Notes: generated by a model from the letters alone, not told the origin. Positions 8,945 through 18,652 are shown, counted from the stretch's first letter. The stretch: DNA of 64,000 nucleotides from Sporomusaceae bacterium (GCA_031460455.1 JAVKTQ010000002.1:62001-126000), one strand, 5' to 3'. Translations and numbers: made by a program.

Positions 8945-9898
8945 ATGGTATTGGATAACGGCAAACGGCTGCGGATCTTTTCCGGTAACTCGAACCGTCA
9001 TCTGGCGGAGGAGATCGCGGCTTATCTCGGGCTGGCGCTGGGGGATGCCTTCGTCGGCCGCTTCAACAACGGCGAGACTCAGGTCATGATCGAGGAAAGC
9101 GTGCGCGGCGCGGACGTTTTTATCGTCCAGCCCACTTGCGAACCGGTGAACGATACCATTATGGAACTGCTGTTCATGGTCGACGCCGTGAAAAGGGCCT
9201 CGGCCGCCAACATCACGGCGGTCATACCCTATTACGGCTATGCCCGCCAGGACCGCAAGACGAGGGGCCGCGAGCCGATTTCCGCCAAGCTCGTCGCCAA
9301 TCTCCTCACCACAACAGGCGTAACCAGGGTTGTTACCATGGACCTTCACGCCGGGCAGATCCAGGGCTTTTTCGACATCCCGGTGGACCACCTGCTCGGG
9401 GTGCCCATCCTGGCCGACTACTTCGTTTCCAAGGGCCTTGAGGATTTGGTGGTCGTCTCGCCCGATCTCGGCGGAGTGACACGGGCCAGACAGCTGGCCG
9501 ACCGGCTCCACTGCCCGATCGCGATCATCGAGAAACGGCGGCCGGCGCCGGGCGTGGCCGAGGTCATGAACCTTATCGGCAGTGTCAACGGTAAGACTGC
9601 GGTCGTTGTTGACGACATCGTCGACACGGCCGGGTCGCTGACCGAGGGCGCCAAGGCGCTGACGAATTACGGGGCGAGAGAGGTCTACGCCTGCTGCACC
9701 CACGCGGTGCTCAGCCCGCCGGCGGTGGAGCGGGTGGCGAACTCCAACATCAAGGAGCTGATCGTCACCAACACCATTCCGGTACCGGAGGAAAAGTGCG
9801 TCGATAAGATCAAGGTCCTGTCGGTGGCGCCGATCTTCGGCGAGGCCATTATCCGCATTTTCGGCGATTTGTCGGTAAGCAAACTTTTCGACGACTGA
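8945..9898 (+). CDS. prs: Ribose-phosphate pyrophosphokinase
   Basis: Prs makes PRPP, the effector of PurR and substrate of Upp, both encoded in this window. The 317-residue protein has the class I signature: [17 protein letters not shown] near residue 130, the flexible loop [11 protein letters not shown], and the PRPP loop [13 protein letters not shown]. The glmU-prs adjacency is conserved across Firmicutes. A GGGGGAG site lies eight bases before the ATG. Confidence 0.97.
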   Translation: MVLDNGKRLRIFSGNSNRHLAEEIAAYLGLALGDAFVGRFNNGETQVMIEESVRGADVFIVQPTCEPVNDTIMELLFMVDAVKRASAANITAVIPYYGYARQDRKTRGREPISAKLVANLLTTTGVTRVVTMDLHAGQIQGFFDIPVDHLLGVPILADYFVSKGLEDLVVVSPDLGGVTRARQLADRLHCPIAIIEKRRPAPGVAEVMNLIGSVNGKTAVVVDDIVDTAGSLTEGAKALTNYGAREVYACCTHAVLSPPAVERVANSNIKELIVTNTIPVPEEKCVDKIKVLSVAPIFGEAIIRIFGDLSVSKLFDD

Positions 9899-9904
9899 TA
9901 TACG

Positions 9905-10549
9905 ATGGACGGGGGCTTCATTGTCGGGCGCGCGCACGTCGCCGACGTTCCGGCCATCGCCGCGCTGTTTACCGAGAGTTTCCGCGAGAGCGTCCTGCAT
10001 CACTGCGGCCGGCTGCCCGCGCCGCAGGCGATGGAGGACGTGTTCGCCCTGGTGTACGAGGCCGAACCGGACGCGGCGCTGGTGGCCCGCACCGAGAGCG
10101 GCGCGGTCGTAGGCTACTGCTTTGCCCCTACCGCGCTGCCGCGTCTGTGGCTGCGGGCGGTGACGGGCGGCCATCTTTTCAAATGGGCGTGGCGGTGGCT
10201 GACCGGACAGTATGGCTTCGGCTTCTACCCGGTGCAGGTGATCGTGCTCAACAAGCTGGCCTTTCTGCGCTCGGCGGCGGCGCCGGCCAAGGCGGCCTCG
10301 GCCCGCATCCTGTCGATCGCGGTGGCGCCGTCCTGGCGCGGCCGGGGTCTGGCGCGGGCGATGATGGCGGCTGCGCTCGTTTACTTCCGCTCCCGCAATA
10401 CGGCAAGGGTGCGCCTGGAGGTGCGCCCTGATAACGCGCCGGCGATAAAGGTTTACGAGGACTGCGGCTTCGTGGCCGCGGGGGTTACATATGATTCCCA
10501 GGGTCCGTGGCTGATAATGATGAAAGAGATGGAGCAGGGCGATGTTTGA
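9905..10549 (+). CDS. GNAT-family N-acetyltransferase
   Basis: This 214-residue protein has a GNAT fold in its C-terminal half: motif A reads SIAVAPSWRGRGLARAMMAA and motif B is around VYEDCGFVAAGVTY. The N-terminal half contains a long insert with aromatic residues (residues about 75-125) that is not typical of the minimal family. The substrate is unknown. It starts six bases after prs without a clear ribosome site, and its end overlaps the deacetylase gene by eight bases, so the pair is translationally coupled. Confidence 0.85.
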   Translation: MDGGFIVGRAHVADVPAIAALFTESFRESVLHHCGRLPAPQAMEDVFALVYEAEPDAALVARTESGAVVGYCFAPTALPRLWLRAVTGGHLFKWAWRWLTGQYGFGFYPVQVIVLNKLAFLRSAAAPAKAASARILSIAVAPSWRGRGLARAMMAAALVYFRSRNTARVRLEVRPDNAPAIKVYEDCGFVAAGVTYDSQGPWLIMMKEMEQGDV

Positions 10550-11357
10550 CATAAAGATGCCCCTCATCAGCATCCTGGCGGTGCTGACGGTGGTTGTGCT
10601 GATAAGCCTGGTGCTCGACTACCTGCGCCTGCTGCGGCGGCCGGCCCGGCTGGGCCTGTGGCTGGCCATGCTCGGCATTATCGCCGGCTTCGTCTTTACC
10701 CTTCACGCCGTGCTGCCGGGCAACCGCTTCTACGGCCCTACATTTTCCGAGGTCAAGACAAGCCAGAAGATCGTCGCCCTGACCTTCGACGACGGACCGT
10801 ACCCGCCTTACACCGGCCAGGTGCTCGACATCCTCCGCGAGGAAGGGGTGCCGGCCACCTTTTTCGTTATCGGCAGGAACGCTGAAAAATACCCCGATCT
10901 GATGCGGCGCATGGTCGCCGAGGGGCATCAGGTCGGCAACCATACCTATAACCATGTCGACCTCTTAAAGGCCGACCGGGCGACAATCGCCGACGAGGTC
11001 GACCGCACCAGCAGGGCGATCGCGGCGATAACCGGCGCTCCGGCCAAAGTTGTCCGCCCCCCTCACGGCTTCCGCGACGCGGTGGTTCTGGAGGTGATGG
11101 CCGAGCGCGGTCTCAAGGTGGTCGAGTGGTCGGTGCTGAGCCGCGACTGGACTAACCCCGGCGTGGCGACAATCGCCCAGCGGACGCTCGACAAGGTGAA
11201 GAGCGGCGCGGTCATTCTCCTCCACGACGGCGACGGCGTGGCGGCGACGGCCCCCCGCGCCCAGACGGTAGAGGCGGCGCGGCAGATCATTCGCGACCTG
11301 AAGACGCGGGGTTTTAAATTCGTTACCGTGGACGAGATTCTCAAGACGGAGGAATGA
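10542..11357 (+). CDS. Membrane-anchored polysaccharide deacetylase (NodB domain)
   Basis: This 271-residue protein has two short hydrophobic segments at residues about 5-25 and 36-58, then an extracytoplasmic NodB domain. The metal and catalytic motifs TFDDGP and HTYNH are both intact, as are the downstream RPPHG and LLHDGDG motifs. It probably removes N-acetyl groups from peptidoglycan or another GlcNAc polymer, in the manner of PdaB/PgdA-like enzymes. Sporulation-linked PdaB is a possible identity, but the sequence alone does not decide this. Confidence 0.88.
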   Translation: MFDIKMPLISILAVLTVVVLISLVLDYLRLLRRPARLGLWLAMLGIIAGFVFTLHAVLPGNRFYGPTFSEVKTSQKIVALTFDDGPYPPYTGQVLDILREEGVPATFFVIGRNAEKYPDLMRRMVAEGHQVGNHTYNHVDLLKADRATIADEVDRTSRAIAAITGAPAKVVRPPHGFRDAVVLEVMAERGLKVVEWSVLSRDWTNPGVATIAQRTLDKVKSGAVILLHDGDGVAATAPRAQTVEAARQIIRDLKTRGFKFVTVDEILKTEE

Positions 11358-11358
11358 C

Positions 11359-11916
11359 GTGAAAATCGTTGTCGGCCTGGGCAACCCCGGGCGGGAGTAT
11401 AGCGCCACCCGCCACAACGTGGGCTTCATGGCGGTGGACGAGCTGGCTGCGCGCTGGGGCGCGGCGAACTGGCGCGAGAAATTCGGCGCCCTTGTCGCCG
11501 AGCACCGCGGCGAAGAGACCGTCCTGCTGGTGAAGCCGCAGACGTACATGAATCTGAGCGGTCAGGCGGTGTCGGCCCTTGTCCGCTGGCACAAGCTGGA
11601 CGCGGCCGATATCGTCGTGGTCTACGATGATATCGACCTGCCGCCTGGCCGGCTGCGGCTGCGCCCTGCCGGCGGCGCCGGCGGCCATCGCGGCATCGAG
11701 TCACTGCTGGCCCATCTGGGTAAGGACACCTTTGCGCGCGTTCGCATCGGCGTCGGCCGTCCACCGGAATACATGGAGACGGCCGATTACGTGCTGGGGC
11801 GTTTCTCGGCTGAGGAGCAGCCGCTGATGGCGGACACCGTGAAACGGGCGGCGGCCGCGGTCGAGGCGGTGCTCAAGGACGGCCTGGCCAAGGCGGCTAC
11901 CGAATACAACAAGTAG
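11359..11916 (+). CDS. pth: Peptidyl-tRNA hydrolase
   Basis: Pth recycles peptidyl-tRNA released from stalled ribosomes. The 185-residue protein shows the N-terminal GLGNPGREYSATRHNVG with the catalytic histidine, the KPQTYMNLSG motif and DDIDLPPGRLRLR. It starts at a GTG one base after the deacetylase stop. In Bacillus the order is prs-ctc-pth; here the GNAT and deacetylase genes occupy the intervening place. Confidence 0.96.
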   Translation: MKIVVGLGNPGREYSATRHNVGFMAVDELAARWGAANWREKFGALVAEHRGEETVLLVKPQTYMNLSGQAVSALVRWHKLDAADIVVVYDDIDLPPGRLRLRPAGGAGGHRGIESLLAHLGKDTFARVRIGVGRPPEYMETADYVLGRFSAEEQPLMADTVKRAAAAVEAVLKDGLAKAATEYNK

Positions 11917-11940
11917 GGTTTCCGGGTTAGGGAGAACATT

Positions 11941-13185
11941 ATGTTTTCAGCAGTATACGCCGATGAGAAGGGTAACATCTACGACGCGCCGGGGTACGCC
12001 GCGGTTGGCCGCAGCGGGCGGCACGACACGGTGCTGGCCGACGACGACCTTATCCCCTTGCCGCCGGGGGCCGACCTGATGTTTTTGCCCGGACGCAGCG
12101 CGCTGGCCGCCCGCGACGGCGCAATCGGGCCGATCGCCGCCCCGTTGGCGGCGGTGGCGGCAATGCTGCCGGCCGGCTACACCCGCACCCACCTGCCGGC
12201 CTACCTAGCCGGGGATGGCGCCCCGCCGCTGCCGCTTTACGGCTATACGGCGGTGGCCATGCGGCGGGGCCGTTTTTACGCGGCCGCGGTGAAAAGCGAC
12301 GACAACGCCAAATGGGACCCTCGCCGCTTCAACACCGCCGATCTTGCCGGCCGCATCGACGCGGTGAGGCGGGAACTGCCGGGCAACCGCCTGGTGGAGC
12401 ATCTGGCCCGCTGTTCGCTGGAATGGCACTGCTGCACCGCCCAAAACCTCTTCTACCGCCGCTGGGAGGCGGGCATCCCAGTGTCCCCGGCCTGCAACGC
12501 CGACTGCCTGGGCTGCATATCCCGCCAGCCGGCGGAGTGCTGCCCGGCGCCGCAGAGCCGCATCGGCTTCGTGCCGGAAGTGGACGAGGTGACGGCGGTG
12601 GGTGTATATCACCTTGCCAAAGCGCCGGAGGCAATCGTCAGCTTCGGCCAGGGGTGCGAGGGCGAGCCGTCGCTGGAGGCGGGCACGATCGCTGCCGCCG
12701 TTAAGGCCATGCGGGCGAAGACAGCGCGGGGGATGGTGAACATCAACACCAACGCCGGCTTCACGGCCGGCATAGAAAAGATCGCCGCCGCCGGCCTCGA
12801 CAGCATGCGGGTCAGCGTTATCAGCGCCAGGCCCGAGGGGCACAAGGCCTACTACCGCAGCGGCTACACGCTGGACGATGTGCGCGCCTCGATAGCGGCT
12901 GCCAAGGCCCGCGGGGTGCACGTTTCTCTCAACATGCTGCTGCTGCCCGGCTTCAACGACCGGCCGGAGGAGGCCGCGGCCTGGGAGGAGTTCGTGGCCG
13001 CGACCGGAATCGACATGATCCAGCTCCGCAACCTCAACATTGATCCGGAGGCGGTGTGGCCCGTGCTGCCGTCCCAGGGCGGCGAGCCCATGGGAGTGAA
13101 GAAGTTCCTCGTACGGCTGGCGGTGCGGTTCCCGGCGGTGCGGATCGGCAGCTTCAGCAGATATATCGGCGGGGAAAAGCGCTAG
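11941..13185 (+). CDS. Uncharacterised radical SAM protein
   Basis: This 414-residue protein has the radical SAM cluster motif CNADCLGC at C185, C189 and C192, followed by a TIM-barrel-like region (GQGCEGEP for SAM contact, then NINTNAG and RVSVISARP). About 180 residues precede the cluster with no recognised domain, apart from a Cys-rich patch CSLEWHCC just before it; a further cysteine pair follows the cluster. No SPASM domain is evident. It lies between pth and rpmE with no obvious substrate gene nearby, so I assign no function. Confidence 0.85.
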   Translation: MFSAVYADEKGNIYDAPGYAAVGRSGRHDTVLADDDLIPLPPGADLMFLPGRSALAARDGAIGPIAAPLAAVAAMLPAGYTRTHLPAYLAGDGAPPLPLYGYTAVAMRRGRFYAAAVKSDDNAKWDPRRFNTADLAGRIDAVRRELPGNRLVEHLARCSLEWHCCTAQNLFYRRWEAGIPVSPACNADCLGCISRQPAECCPAPQSRIGFVPEVDEVTAVGVYHLAKAPEAIVSFGQGCEGEPSLEAGTIAAAVKAMRAKTARGMVNINTNAGFTAGIEKIAAAGLDSMRVSVISARPEGHKAYYRSGYTLDDVRASIAAAKARGVHVSLNMLLLPGFNDRPEEAAAWEEFVAATGIDMIQLRNLNIDPEAVWPVLPSQGGEPMGVKKFLVRLAVRFPAVRIGSFSRYIGGEKR

Positions 13186-13238
13186 AGGTATTGATTATAG
13201 CGGCGTCAGCCTTCGGCGGGACATTTTTCAGGAAAGAT

Positions 13239-13267
13239 TTGCGCCACCGGGGCGGTTGTGCTATAAT
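13239..13267 (+). promoter_or_regulatory. rpmE: Sigma-A promoter of rpmE
   Basis: TTGCGC, 17 bases, TATAAT. The predicted start is near 13274, leaving a leader of about 38 bases that ends in a GAGGTG ribosome site. Confidence 0.75.
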
Positions 13268-13311
13268 AATTTAGCGTGACAACGACTGTAGTAAAGTGAG
13301 GTGCAAGATAC

Positions 13312-13515
13312 ATGAAAGAGAAGATCCACCCCAAATACGGCGAATCCACCGTGGTTTGCGCCTGCGGCAACACCTTCAACACCGGCTCCGTGAAAAAGGA
13401 ACTGAAAGTTGACGTGTGCTCCAAGTGCCACCCGTTCTTCACCGGTCAGCAGCGTTCTCTGGCCGCCCGTGGACGCATCGAGAAGTTCAACAAGCGTTAC
13501 GGACAAGAAGGCTAA
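13312..13515 (+). CDS. rpmE: Ribosomal protein L31 (zinc-binding type)
   Basis: This 67-residue protein of the large ribosomal subunit has the zinc-ligand cysteines of C+ L31 (CACG near residue 15 and CSKCHPF near residue 37). The zinc form implies zinc-responsive exchange with a C- paralogue elsewhere, if one exists. It is a single-gene unit with its own promoter and terminator. Confidence 0.97.
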   Translation: MKEKIHPKYGESTVVCACGNTFNTGSVKKELKVDVCSKCHPFFTGQQRSLAARGRIEKFNKRYGQEG

Positions 13516-13520
13516 GATGG

Positions 13521-13550
13521 GGCAGAGCGGAATATGCTCTGCCTTCTTTT
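13521..13550 (+). terminator. Terminator of rpmE
   Basis: GGCAGAGC (13521-13528) pairs perfectly with GCTCTGCC (13536-13543), and the stem is followed by TTCTTTT. Confidence 0.85.
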
Positions 13551-13557
13551 CAAATTC

Positions 13558-13730
13558 GGCCGCCCAGAAGCACCCATCTGCGTTGTTGCTCCTTGGAGCG
13601 CTTGCTCCGGTGCGCCTCGCACATTGCAACGTGAGATTTAACGCCTACAGCGTTGAACGCTGATAAGGCCGGGGTAATCAGAACGTGCATCTGGGCACTT
13701 CTGAACGGCCTTATAGCGGCCGTTTTGCTT
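13558..13730. repeat. Intergenic inverted-repeat element, copy 1
   Basis: The ends GGCCGnnCAGAAG (13558-13570) and CTTCTGnnCGGCC (13698-13710) are perfectly complementary arms. Inside lie CATCTGCGTTG on the left and GCATCTGGG on the right, shared with copies at 17.6 and 34.7 kb. The right end overlaps an AACGGCC/GGCCGTT hairpin followed by a T-rich run (13704-13730), which could terminate transcription. It has no coding frame and fills the gap between rpmE and the DUF1385 gene. Confidence 0.7.
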
Positions 13731-13784
13731 TAGGCGGCCTAGTTACAGAAATATAAGCTGTTTACTTCAGAGAGGAGAAAAACC

Positions 13785-14663
13785 GTGCAAGCCAAGACGA
13801 ATATCGGCGGGCAGGCGGTTATCGAGGGCGTGATGATGCGCGGGCCGGGACACATCGCTACGGCGGTGCGGGAGCCCTCCGGCAACATCACGATCAAGAA
13901 GGAGCCGCTTGTTTCGATTACCGAGCGATATCCGATTCTGAAGAAACCGATGCTGCGCGGCGTGGTCGCCCTGGCCGAAGCGCTGGTGTACGGTCTCAAG
14001 GCGCTGTCTTTCTCCGCCCAGGCTTCCGGCGAGGAGGAGGAACAGCTGACGACGAAGGAGCTCCTCCTGACGATGGCGTTCGCTTTCGTCCTGGCGGTGG
14101 TGCTGTTCGTCATTATCCCTACCTGGGCCGCCAAGTTCATTCATACCCTTGCTGACGACCCGATGGTCCTCAATCTGTTTGAGGGAGTGTTGCGGCTGGT
14201 GATTTTTTTCGCCTATGTTGTGGCAATCTCAGTGATGAAGGATATCAGGCGGGTGTTCATGTATCACGGCGCCGAGCATAAGGCCATCCATGCTTACGAG
14301 GCCGGGGTGCCCCTCGACGTCGAACACGTGCGCCCTTTCAGCACGCTTCATCCCCGCTGCGGGACCAACTTCCTGCTCATCGTAATGCTGGTGAGCGTAC
14401 TCGTGTTTGCGTTCCTCGGCTGGCCCGACCTGTGGCTGCGTATCGCGTCGCGCGTGGCGCTGCTGCCGCTCATCGCCGGCATAGGTTACGAGATAATCCG
14501 CTACGCCGGCCGCAGCGATAAACGCTGGGTGGCGGTGGCGATAACCCCGGGGCTGTGGCTGCAGAAGCTTACGACCCGTGAGCCGAGCGACGATATGATC
14601 GAGGTGGCGATCTGCGCCCTCGAGGCGGTAAAGCCCGACGGCGAGGTGAAAGCGAATGCTTGA
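13785..14663 (+). CDS. DUF1385 membrane protein (YqhQ-like)
   Basis: This 292-residue protein belongs to the DUF1385 family. The N-terminal [14 protein letters not shown] motif, the central [12 protein letters not shown] and HPRCGTNFL motifs and four or so hydrophobic segments (about residues 100-120, 140-160, 205-225, 230-250) are diagnostic. The biochemical role is unknown. In many Firmicutes this gene precedes prfA and prmC, as here. Translation starts at a GTG behind GAGGAG, and the end overlaps prfA by eight bases. Confidence 0.9.
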   Translation: MQAKTNIGGQAVIEGVMMRGPGHIATAVREPSGNITIKKEPLVSITERYPILKKPMLRGVVALAEALVYGLKALSFSAQASGEEEEQLTTKELLLTMAFAFVLAVVLFVIIPTWAAKFIHTLADDPMVLNLFEGVLRLVIFFAYVVAISVMKDIRRVFMYHGAEHKAIHAYEAGVPLDVEHVRPFSTLHPRCGTNFLLIVMLVSVLVFAFLGWPDLWLRIASRVALLPLIAGIGYEIIRYAGRSDKRWVAVAITPGLWLQKLTTREPSDDMIEVAICALEAVKPDGEVKANA

Positions 14664-15723
14664 TAAACTGCAGGCGATCGAAGATAGATACGACGAACTC
14701 GAACAGCTGATCAGCGACCCGGCCGTGATGGCCGACATGGCCACGTGGCAGAAGCATACCAAGGCCCACGCCAAGCTGACCGCGCTCGTGACCAGATTTC
14801 GCGAGTATAAGGAGGCCCTCAAAGGGGCCGGCGACGCCCGGATGATGCTCAAAGACAAGCTCGACGACGATTTCCGCGAAATGGTGGAACTTGAGTTGGC
14901 CGAGCTGACCGGCAAAGCGGAGAAGCTGGCCGAGGAGCTGCGGGTCATGCTGCTGCCCCGCGACCCCAACGACGACAAGAATGTCATCATCGAGATCCGC
15001 GGCGGGGCGGGAGGCGACGAGGCGGCGCTGTTCGCCGGCGACCTGTTCCGCATGTACAGCCGCTACGCCGAAGGGCGGGGCTGGAAGACCGAGGTGTTGG
15101 ACGCCAACCCTACCGATCTTGGCGGCTTCAAGGAAGTCGTTTTTGCCGTTTCGGGCGACGGCGCGTATTCGCGTTTCAAATTCGAGAGCGGCGTGCACCG
15201 CGTGCAGCGGGTGCCCGACACCGAGGCCAGCGGCCGCATCCACACCTCGACGGTGACGGTGGCTGTGCTTCCCGAGGCGGAGGATGTCGACGTCGAAGTC
15301 AACCAGAACGACCTGCGCATCGACACCTATTGCGCCAGCGGCGCCGGCGGCCAGCATGTCAACAAGACGGAGTCGGCGGTGCGGATTACCCACCTGCCCT
15401 CCGGCGTCGTGGTGCAGTGCCAGGACGAGAAGTCCCAGCTCAAAAACCGCGACAAAGCGATGCGGGTGCTTCGGGCCAAGCTGCTCGAGCTTGCCCAGGA
15501 ATCGCAGCGGGCCGAAGTGGCCGAGACGCGCAAGAGCCAGGTGGGTACGGGGGATCGCAGCGAACGGATCCGCACCTACAACTTCCCCCAGGGGCGGGTG
15601 ACCGATCACCGCATCGGCCTTACGCTTCATAAACTCGATTTTATTTTGAACGGCGATCTCGACGAACTGGTCGACGCCCTAATCACCGCCGACCAGAGCG
15701 AGCGTCTGAAACGGGTCGATTGA
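14656..15723 (+). CDS. prfA: Peptide chain release factor 1
   Basis: RF1 releases nascent protein at UAA and UAG codons. The 355-residue protein has the GGQ tripeptide in [16 protein letters not shown] near residue 233 and the PxT stop-codon recognition motif as PDT within [13 protein letters not shown]. The glutamine of GGQ is the substrate of PrmC, encoded by the next gene. The four domains are present at the normal length. Confidence 0.97.
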   Translation: MLDKLQAIEDRYDELEQLISDPAVMADMATWQKHTKAHAKLTALVTRFREYKEALKGAGDARMMLKDKLDDDFREMVELELAELTGKAEKLAEELRVMLLPRDPNDDKNVIIEIRGGAGGDEAALFAGDLFRMYSRYAEGRGWKTEVLDANPTDLGGFKEVVFAVSGDGAYSRFKFESGVHRVQRVPDTEASGRIHTSTVTVAVLPEAEDVDVEVNQNDLRIDTYCASGAGGQHVNKTESAVRITHLPSGVVVQCQDEKSQLKNRDKAMRVLRAKLLELAQESQRAEVAETRKSQVGTGDRSERIRTYNFPQGRVTDHRIGLTLHKLDFILNGDLDELVDALITADQSERLKRVD

Positions 15724-15726
15724 ACG

Positions 15727-16590
15727 ATGGGCGAACCGATGTGGACAATAGGCTCGATTTTAACATGGACCAAGCAGTACTTTGCCGACAAGGGCGTGGC
15801 CAGTCCGCGCCTTGACGCCGAAGTACTGCTTTCCCACGTTCTGGGCAAGGACCGGATGTACCTGTACGTGAACTTCGAGCAGCCGCTGGAGCCGGCAGAG
15901 CTGGCCGCTTTCCGCGAGGCGGTGAAAAAGCGCGCCATGCGGGTGCCAGTGGCCTACATTACCGGACGCAGGGAGTTCTTCGGCCTGCCGTTCACGGTAA
16001 CGCCGGCGGTGCTCATCCCGCGCCCTGACACCGAGGTACTGGTGGAGGCGACGCTGAGCCGCCTGCAGGATATGGACAGCCCGTTGGTGCTGGATGTAGG
16101 CACCGGCAGCGGGGCGATTATCGTCAGCCTGCTCTGCAAGCTGACGGCGGCGAGCGGCGTGGCGACCGATATCTCCGCCGAGGCGCTGGAAGTCGCGGCC
16201 GGTAACGCTGCTAAAATGGGTGTAGCCGACCGCCTGGAGCTTTGCCGCGGCGATCTTTTGACCCCGGCGGCGGGACGGGCCTTCGACGCGATTGTCAGCA
16301 ACCCCCCCTATATATCGGCCAAGGATATGGCTGCCCTGGAGCCCGAGCTGGGTTACGAGCCGCGGGGCGCTCTGGCCGGTGGCGCCGATGGGTTGGATTT
16401 TTACCGCCGCCTTACAGCCGGCTCTGCGGCGCTTTTAAGGCCGGGGGGCTTCCTGGCCGTCGAGGTGGGGGCCGGGCAGGCGCGGCAGGTGGCCGCGCTG
16501 GCGACCGGGGCCACGGGTCTGGCGGCAGCGGAGATAATCAAGGATTACGCCGGCGTCGAGCGGGTGGTCGTGCTGGAACGGAGGCAGTGA
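15727..16590 (+). CDS. prmC: Release factor glutamine methyltransferase
   Basis: PrmC methylates the GGQ glutamine of release factors using SAM. This 287-residue protein has an N-terminal five-helix domain, SAM motif I in VLDVGTGSGAIIVSL and the catalytic NPPY in IVSNPPYIS. The ATG at 15727 gives the full length; a second ATG four codons on is possible. It lies three bases after prfA and its stop overlaps the next ATG by one base. Confidence 0.95.
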   Translation: MGEPMWTIGSILTWTKQYFADKGVASPRLDAEVLLSHVLGKDRMYLYVNFEQPLEPAELAAFREAVKKRAMRVPVAYITGRREFFGLPFTVTPAVLIPRPDTEVLVEATLSRLQDMDSPLVLDVGTGSGAIIVSLLCKLTAASGVATDISAEALEVAAGNAAKMGVADRLELCRGDLLTPAAGRAFDAIVSNPPYISAKDMAALEPELGYEPRGALAGGADGLDFYRRLTAGSAALLRPGGFLAVEVGAGQARQVAALATGATGLAAAEIIKDYAGVERVVVLERRQ

Positions 16591-17636
16591 TGGACACCAG
16601 ACACTATGTTGTCGACAGGGATAAACCGGATTTCCGCATTCTCAACCAAGCGGCGGCCGTACTCCGCCAGGGCGGGCTCGTGGCCTTCCCGACCGAGACG
16701 GTCTACGGGCTGGGGGCCAACGGCCTCGATCCGCGGGCGGTGGCGAGGATTTTTGCCGCCAAGGGACGGCCGGCGGACAACCCGCTTATCTTACATATAG
16801 CAGACTTGCACGAGGTAAACAAGCTGGCTGCGCGGGTGCCGGCCAACGCCGCCGCCCTGATGGCGAAGTTCTGGCCGGGACCGCTGACGGTGGTGCTGGC
16901 GAGAACCCGCCTGGTGCCAGACGCCGTTACGGGCGGGCTCGATACCGTGGCGGTCCGCCTGCCGGACTCGACGGTGGCGCGGGAACTCATCCGCCTGGCA
17001 GGTGTGCCGGTGGCGGCGCCCAGCGCCAACACTTCGGGGCGGCCCAGTCCGACGACCGCCGGTGACGTGCTGGCCGACCTGGCCGGCCGCATCGAGCTGG
17101 TCATCGACGCCGGCCCGTGCGGCATCGGCGTGGAATCGACGGTGGTGGACTGCACCACCCCGGTGCCGACGTTGCTCAGACCGGGAGGCGTGACGCTGGA
17201 GATGCTGATCGAGACGCTGGGCGAGGTCGAGGTCGACCCTGCTCTGGGCGGCGACGATCTTGCGCCGCGGGCGCCGGGGATGAAGTATACCCACTATGCG
17301 CCGACGGCGCCGATGACCCTTTACGAAGGCGAAGCCGCGGCAGTTTCGGCCGCCATCGCCGGCGAGGCGGAGCGCCAGACGGCGACCGGCAAACGGATCG
17401 GGGCGGTCGTGTCGGCGGAGACGGCACAGCTGCTGCCGGCTACGGCGGTGACGGCTGTTTACGGGGTGCGGGGCGACCTGGACGCTGCGGCCGCCGGGCT
17501 GTACAGCGCGCTCAGACTGTTCGACGCCGAGCCGGTGGATGTCATCCTCGCCGAGGGCGTGGCCGAGACGGGGCTGGGGCTGGCGGTGATGAACCGGCTG
17601 CGTAAGGCCGCAGGGTATCGGATTGTGCACTGTTAA
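16590..17636 (+). CDS. ywlC: L-threonylcarbamoyladenylate synthase
   Basis: The YrdC/Sua5 enzyme makes threonylcarbamoyl-AMP for the tRNA t6A modification. The 348 residues comprise a YrdC domain (GGLVAFPTETVYGLGANG; KGRPADNPLILHI; SANTSGRPSPT) and a Sua5 C-terminal domain from about residue 230 (RAPGMKYTHYAP). The ATG at 16590 overlaps the prmC stop and has GGAGG upstream; the open frame runs further back only inside prmC. In Bacillus ywlC is followed by mntP and ywlE, which here lie 15 kb away. Confidence 0.95.
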   Translation: MDTRHYVVDRDKPDFRILNQAAAVLRQGGLVAFPTETVYGLGANGLDPRAVARIFAAKGRPADNPLILHIADLHEVNKLAARVPANAAALMAKFWPGPLTVVLARTRLVPDAVTGGLDTVAVRLPDSTVARELIRLAGVPVAAPSANTSGRPSPTTAGDVLADLAGRIELVIDAGPCGIGVESTVVDCTTPVPTLLRPGGVTLEMLIETLGEVEVDPALGGDDLAPRAPGMKYTHYAPTAPMTLYEGEAAAVSAAIAGEAERQTATGKRIGAVVSAETAQLLPATAVTAVYGVRGDLDAAAAGLYSALRLFDAEPVDVILAEGVAETGLGLAVMNRLRKAAGYRIVHC

Positions 17637-17637
17637 G

Positions 17638-17823
17638 GGGAAGCGGCCTATAAGGTCCACCTGCTTCGTACCCGCAAGGGGCATGCCGCAGTTCTAGGCG
17701 CTAAAGCGCCAAGAACTTGCGCACTTGTTCCTCAGAGCGCTTGCTAGCGTACGCAGCCAAGTACGCGTCGCGGCGCGCTATTTCGGTACGCCTCGCATCT
17801 GGAGCCATCTAGACCGCTTCCGG
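17638..17823. repeat. Intergenic inverted-repeat element, copy 2
   Basis: The outer arms start with GGAAGCGG on the left (about 17640) and end with CCGCTTCC on the right (about 17821); pairing continues inward with few mismatches. An internal hairpin GTTCT-A-GGCGCT / AGCGCC-A-AGAAC lies at 17691-17716. The strings GCGCTTGCTAGCGTACG and GTACGCGTCGCGGCGCG are shared with the 34.7 kb copy. The element fills the whole gap at the left edge of the accessory block. Confidence 0.75.
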
Positions 17824-17848
17824 TAAACCAATGTTTGGGGAGAGGCCT

Positions 17849-18652
17849 ATGTCAGGAATCACTTATTACCGCGACGCCGATGTGCCGTTTTTCGAGCTGA
17901 AGGCTGGCAGCACGGACCATCTGTCGTACAAAAAGCATTATCACGAGGATTTTTCCGTGGGGCTGGTGGAGAAGGGGGCCAGCAGATTTTGGCACGAGGG
18001 CCGGCAGGTCGAGATCCTCCCCGACAGCCTCGTACTTATTCCGCCCGGCGTTTTTCATGCCTGCAACCCCCGCGACAGGGCCCGCTGGCAGTTTAAGATG
18101 CTGTTTGTTTCCCCGGAGTGGCTACAAGGCGTCTTGCCCGGCGAGCGGCCCCCGGCCTGGCGGCAAGAGGTGCGGTGTTTGCACGGCCGGACGTACGAGG
18201 CGCTGATGGCCAAAACGGCCGACTGCCTTATGGGCGCCGCTTCGCCGCTGGCCAAGGAGAGCAGTGTGCTGGAGCTGTTCGCAGCCCTTTGCGGCACAGG
18301 CGCCAAGAGCCGCCGGCCGGACGGAGGCGGCGGGGAGCGCGCCGGGCTGCGGCAGGTGCGGGAGTACCTCCAGGCCCGCTTCCTCGACCGGGTCACGCTG
18401 GCGGCGCTGGAGGCGGTATCCGGCCTGAGCAAATACTACATCGTAAAGCTGTTCAAAAAGGAATACGGCGTGCCGCCCCACGTGTACCAGACGATGCTGC
18501 GGGTCAACTTCGCCGAGAAGGAGCTCCGCCGGCGACGGGACCTGGCGGCGGTCGCCCAGGATGCCGGCTTTTACGACCAGAGCCATTTCACCAAGACCTT
18601 CCGCAGCCATGTAGGCGTGACGCCAGAGGTATATCAGAAGGCCCATTCGTAG
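17849..18652 (+). CDS. AraC-family transcriptional regulator
   Basis: This 267-residue protein has an N-terminal cupin-like sensor domain (HYHEDFSVGLVEKG, then PPGVFHACNP) and two C-terminal AraC helix-turn-helix units (LEAVSGLSKYYIVKLFKKEYG and VAQDAGFYDQSHFTKTFRSHVG). The ATG at 17849 follows GGGGAGAGG. Regulators of this layout usually control nearby transport or enzyme genes and bind amino acids or sugars in the cupin. The adjacent DUF2000 and PHP genes are possible targets, which is a guess. Confidence 0.9.
   Translation: MSGITYYRDADVPFFELKAGSTDHLSYKKHYHEDFSVGLVEKGASRFWHEGRQVEILPDSLVLIPPGVFHACNPRDRARWQFKMLFVSPEWLQGVLPGERPPAWRQEVRCLHGRTYEALMAKTADCLMGAASPLAKESSVLELFAALCGTGAKSRRPDGGGGERAGLRQVREYLQARFLDRVTLAALEAVSGLSKYYIVKLFKKEYGVPPHVYQTMLRVNFAEKELRRRRDLAAVAQDAGFYDQSHFTKTFRSHVGVTPEVYQKAHS

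Noticed and set aside
7499-10573. Very long open frame on the minus strand opposite glmU, prs and the GNAT gene
   Set aside because: It is antisense to three clearly conserved genes. GC-rich third positions of the real genes remove stop codons from the opposite strand; the translated product is Arg/His/Gly-rich with no domain.
16242-16589. N-terminal extension of the Sua5/YwlC frame
   Set aside because: The extension overlaps prmC almost fully, and homologues begin at the ATG at 16590, which has GGAGG upstream.
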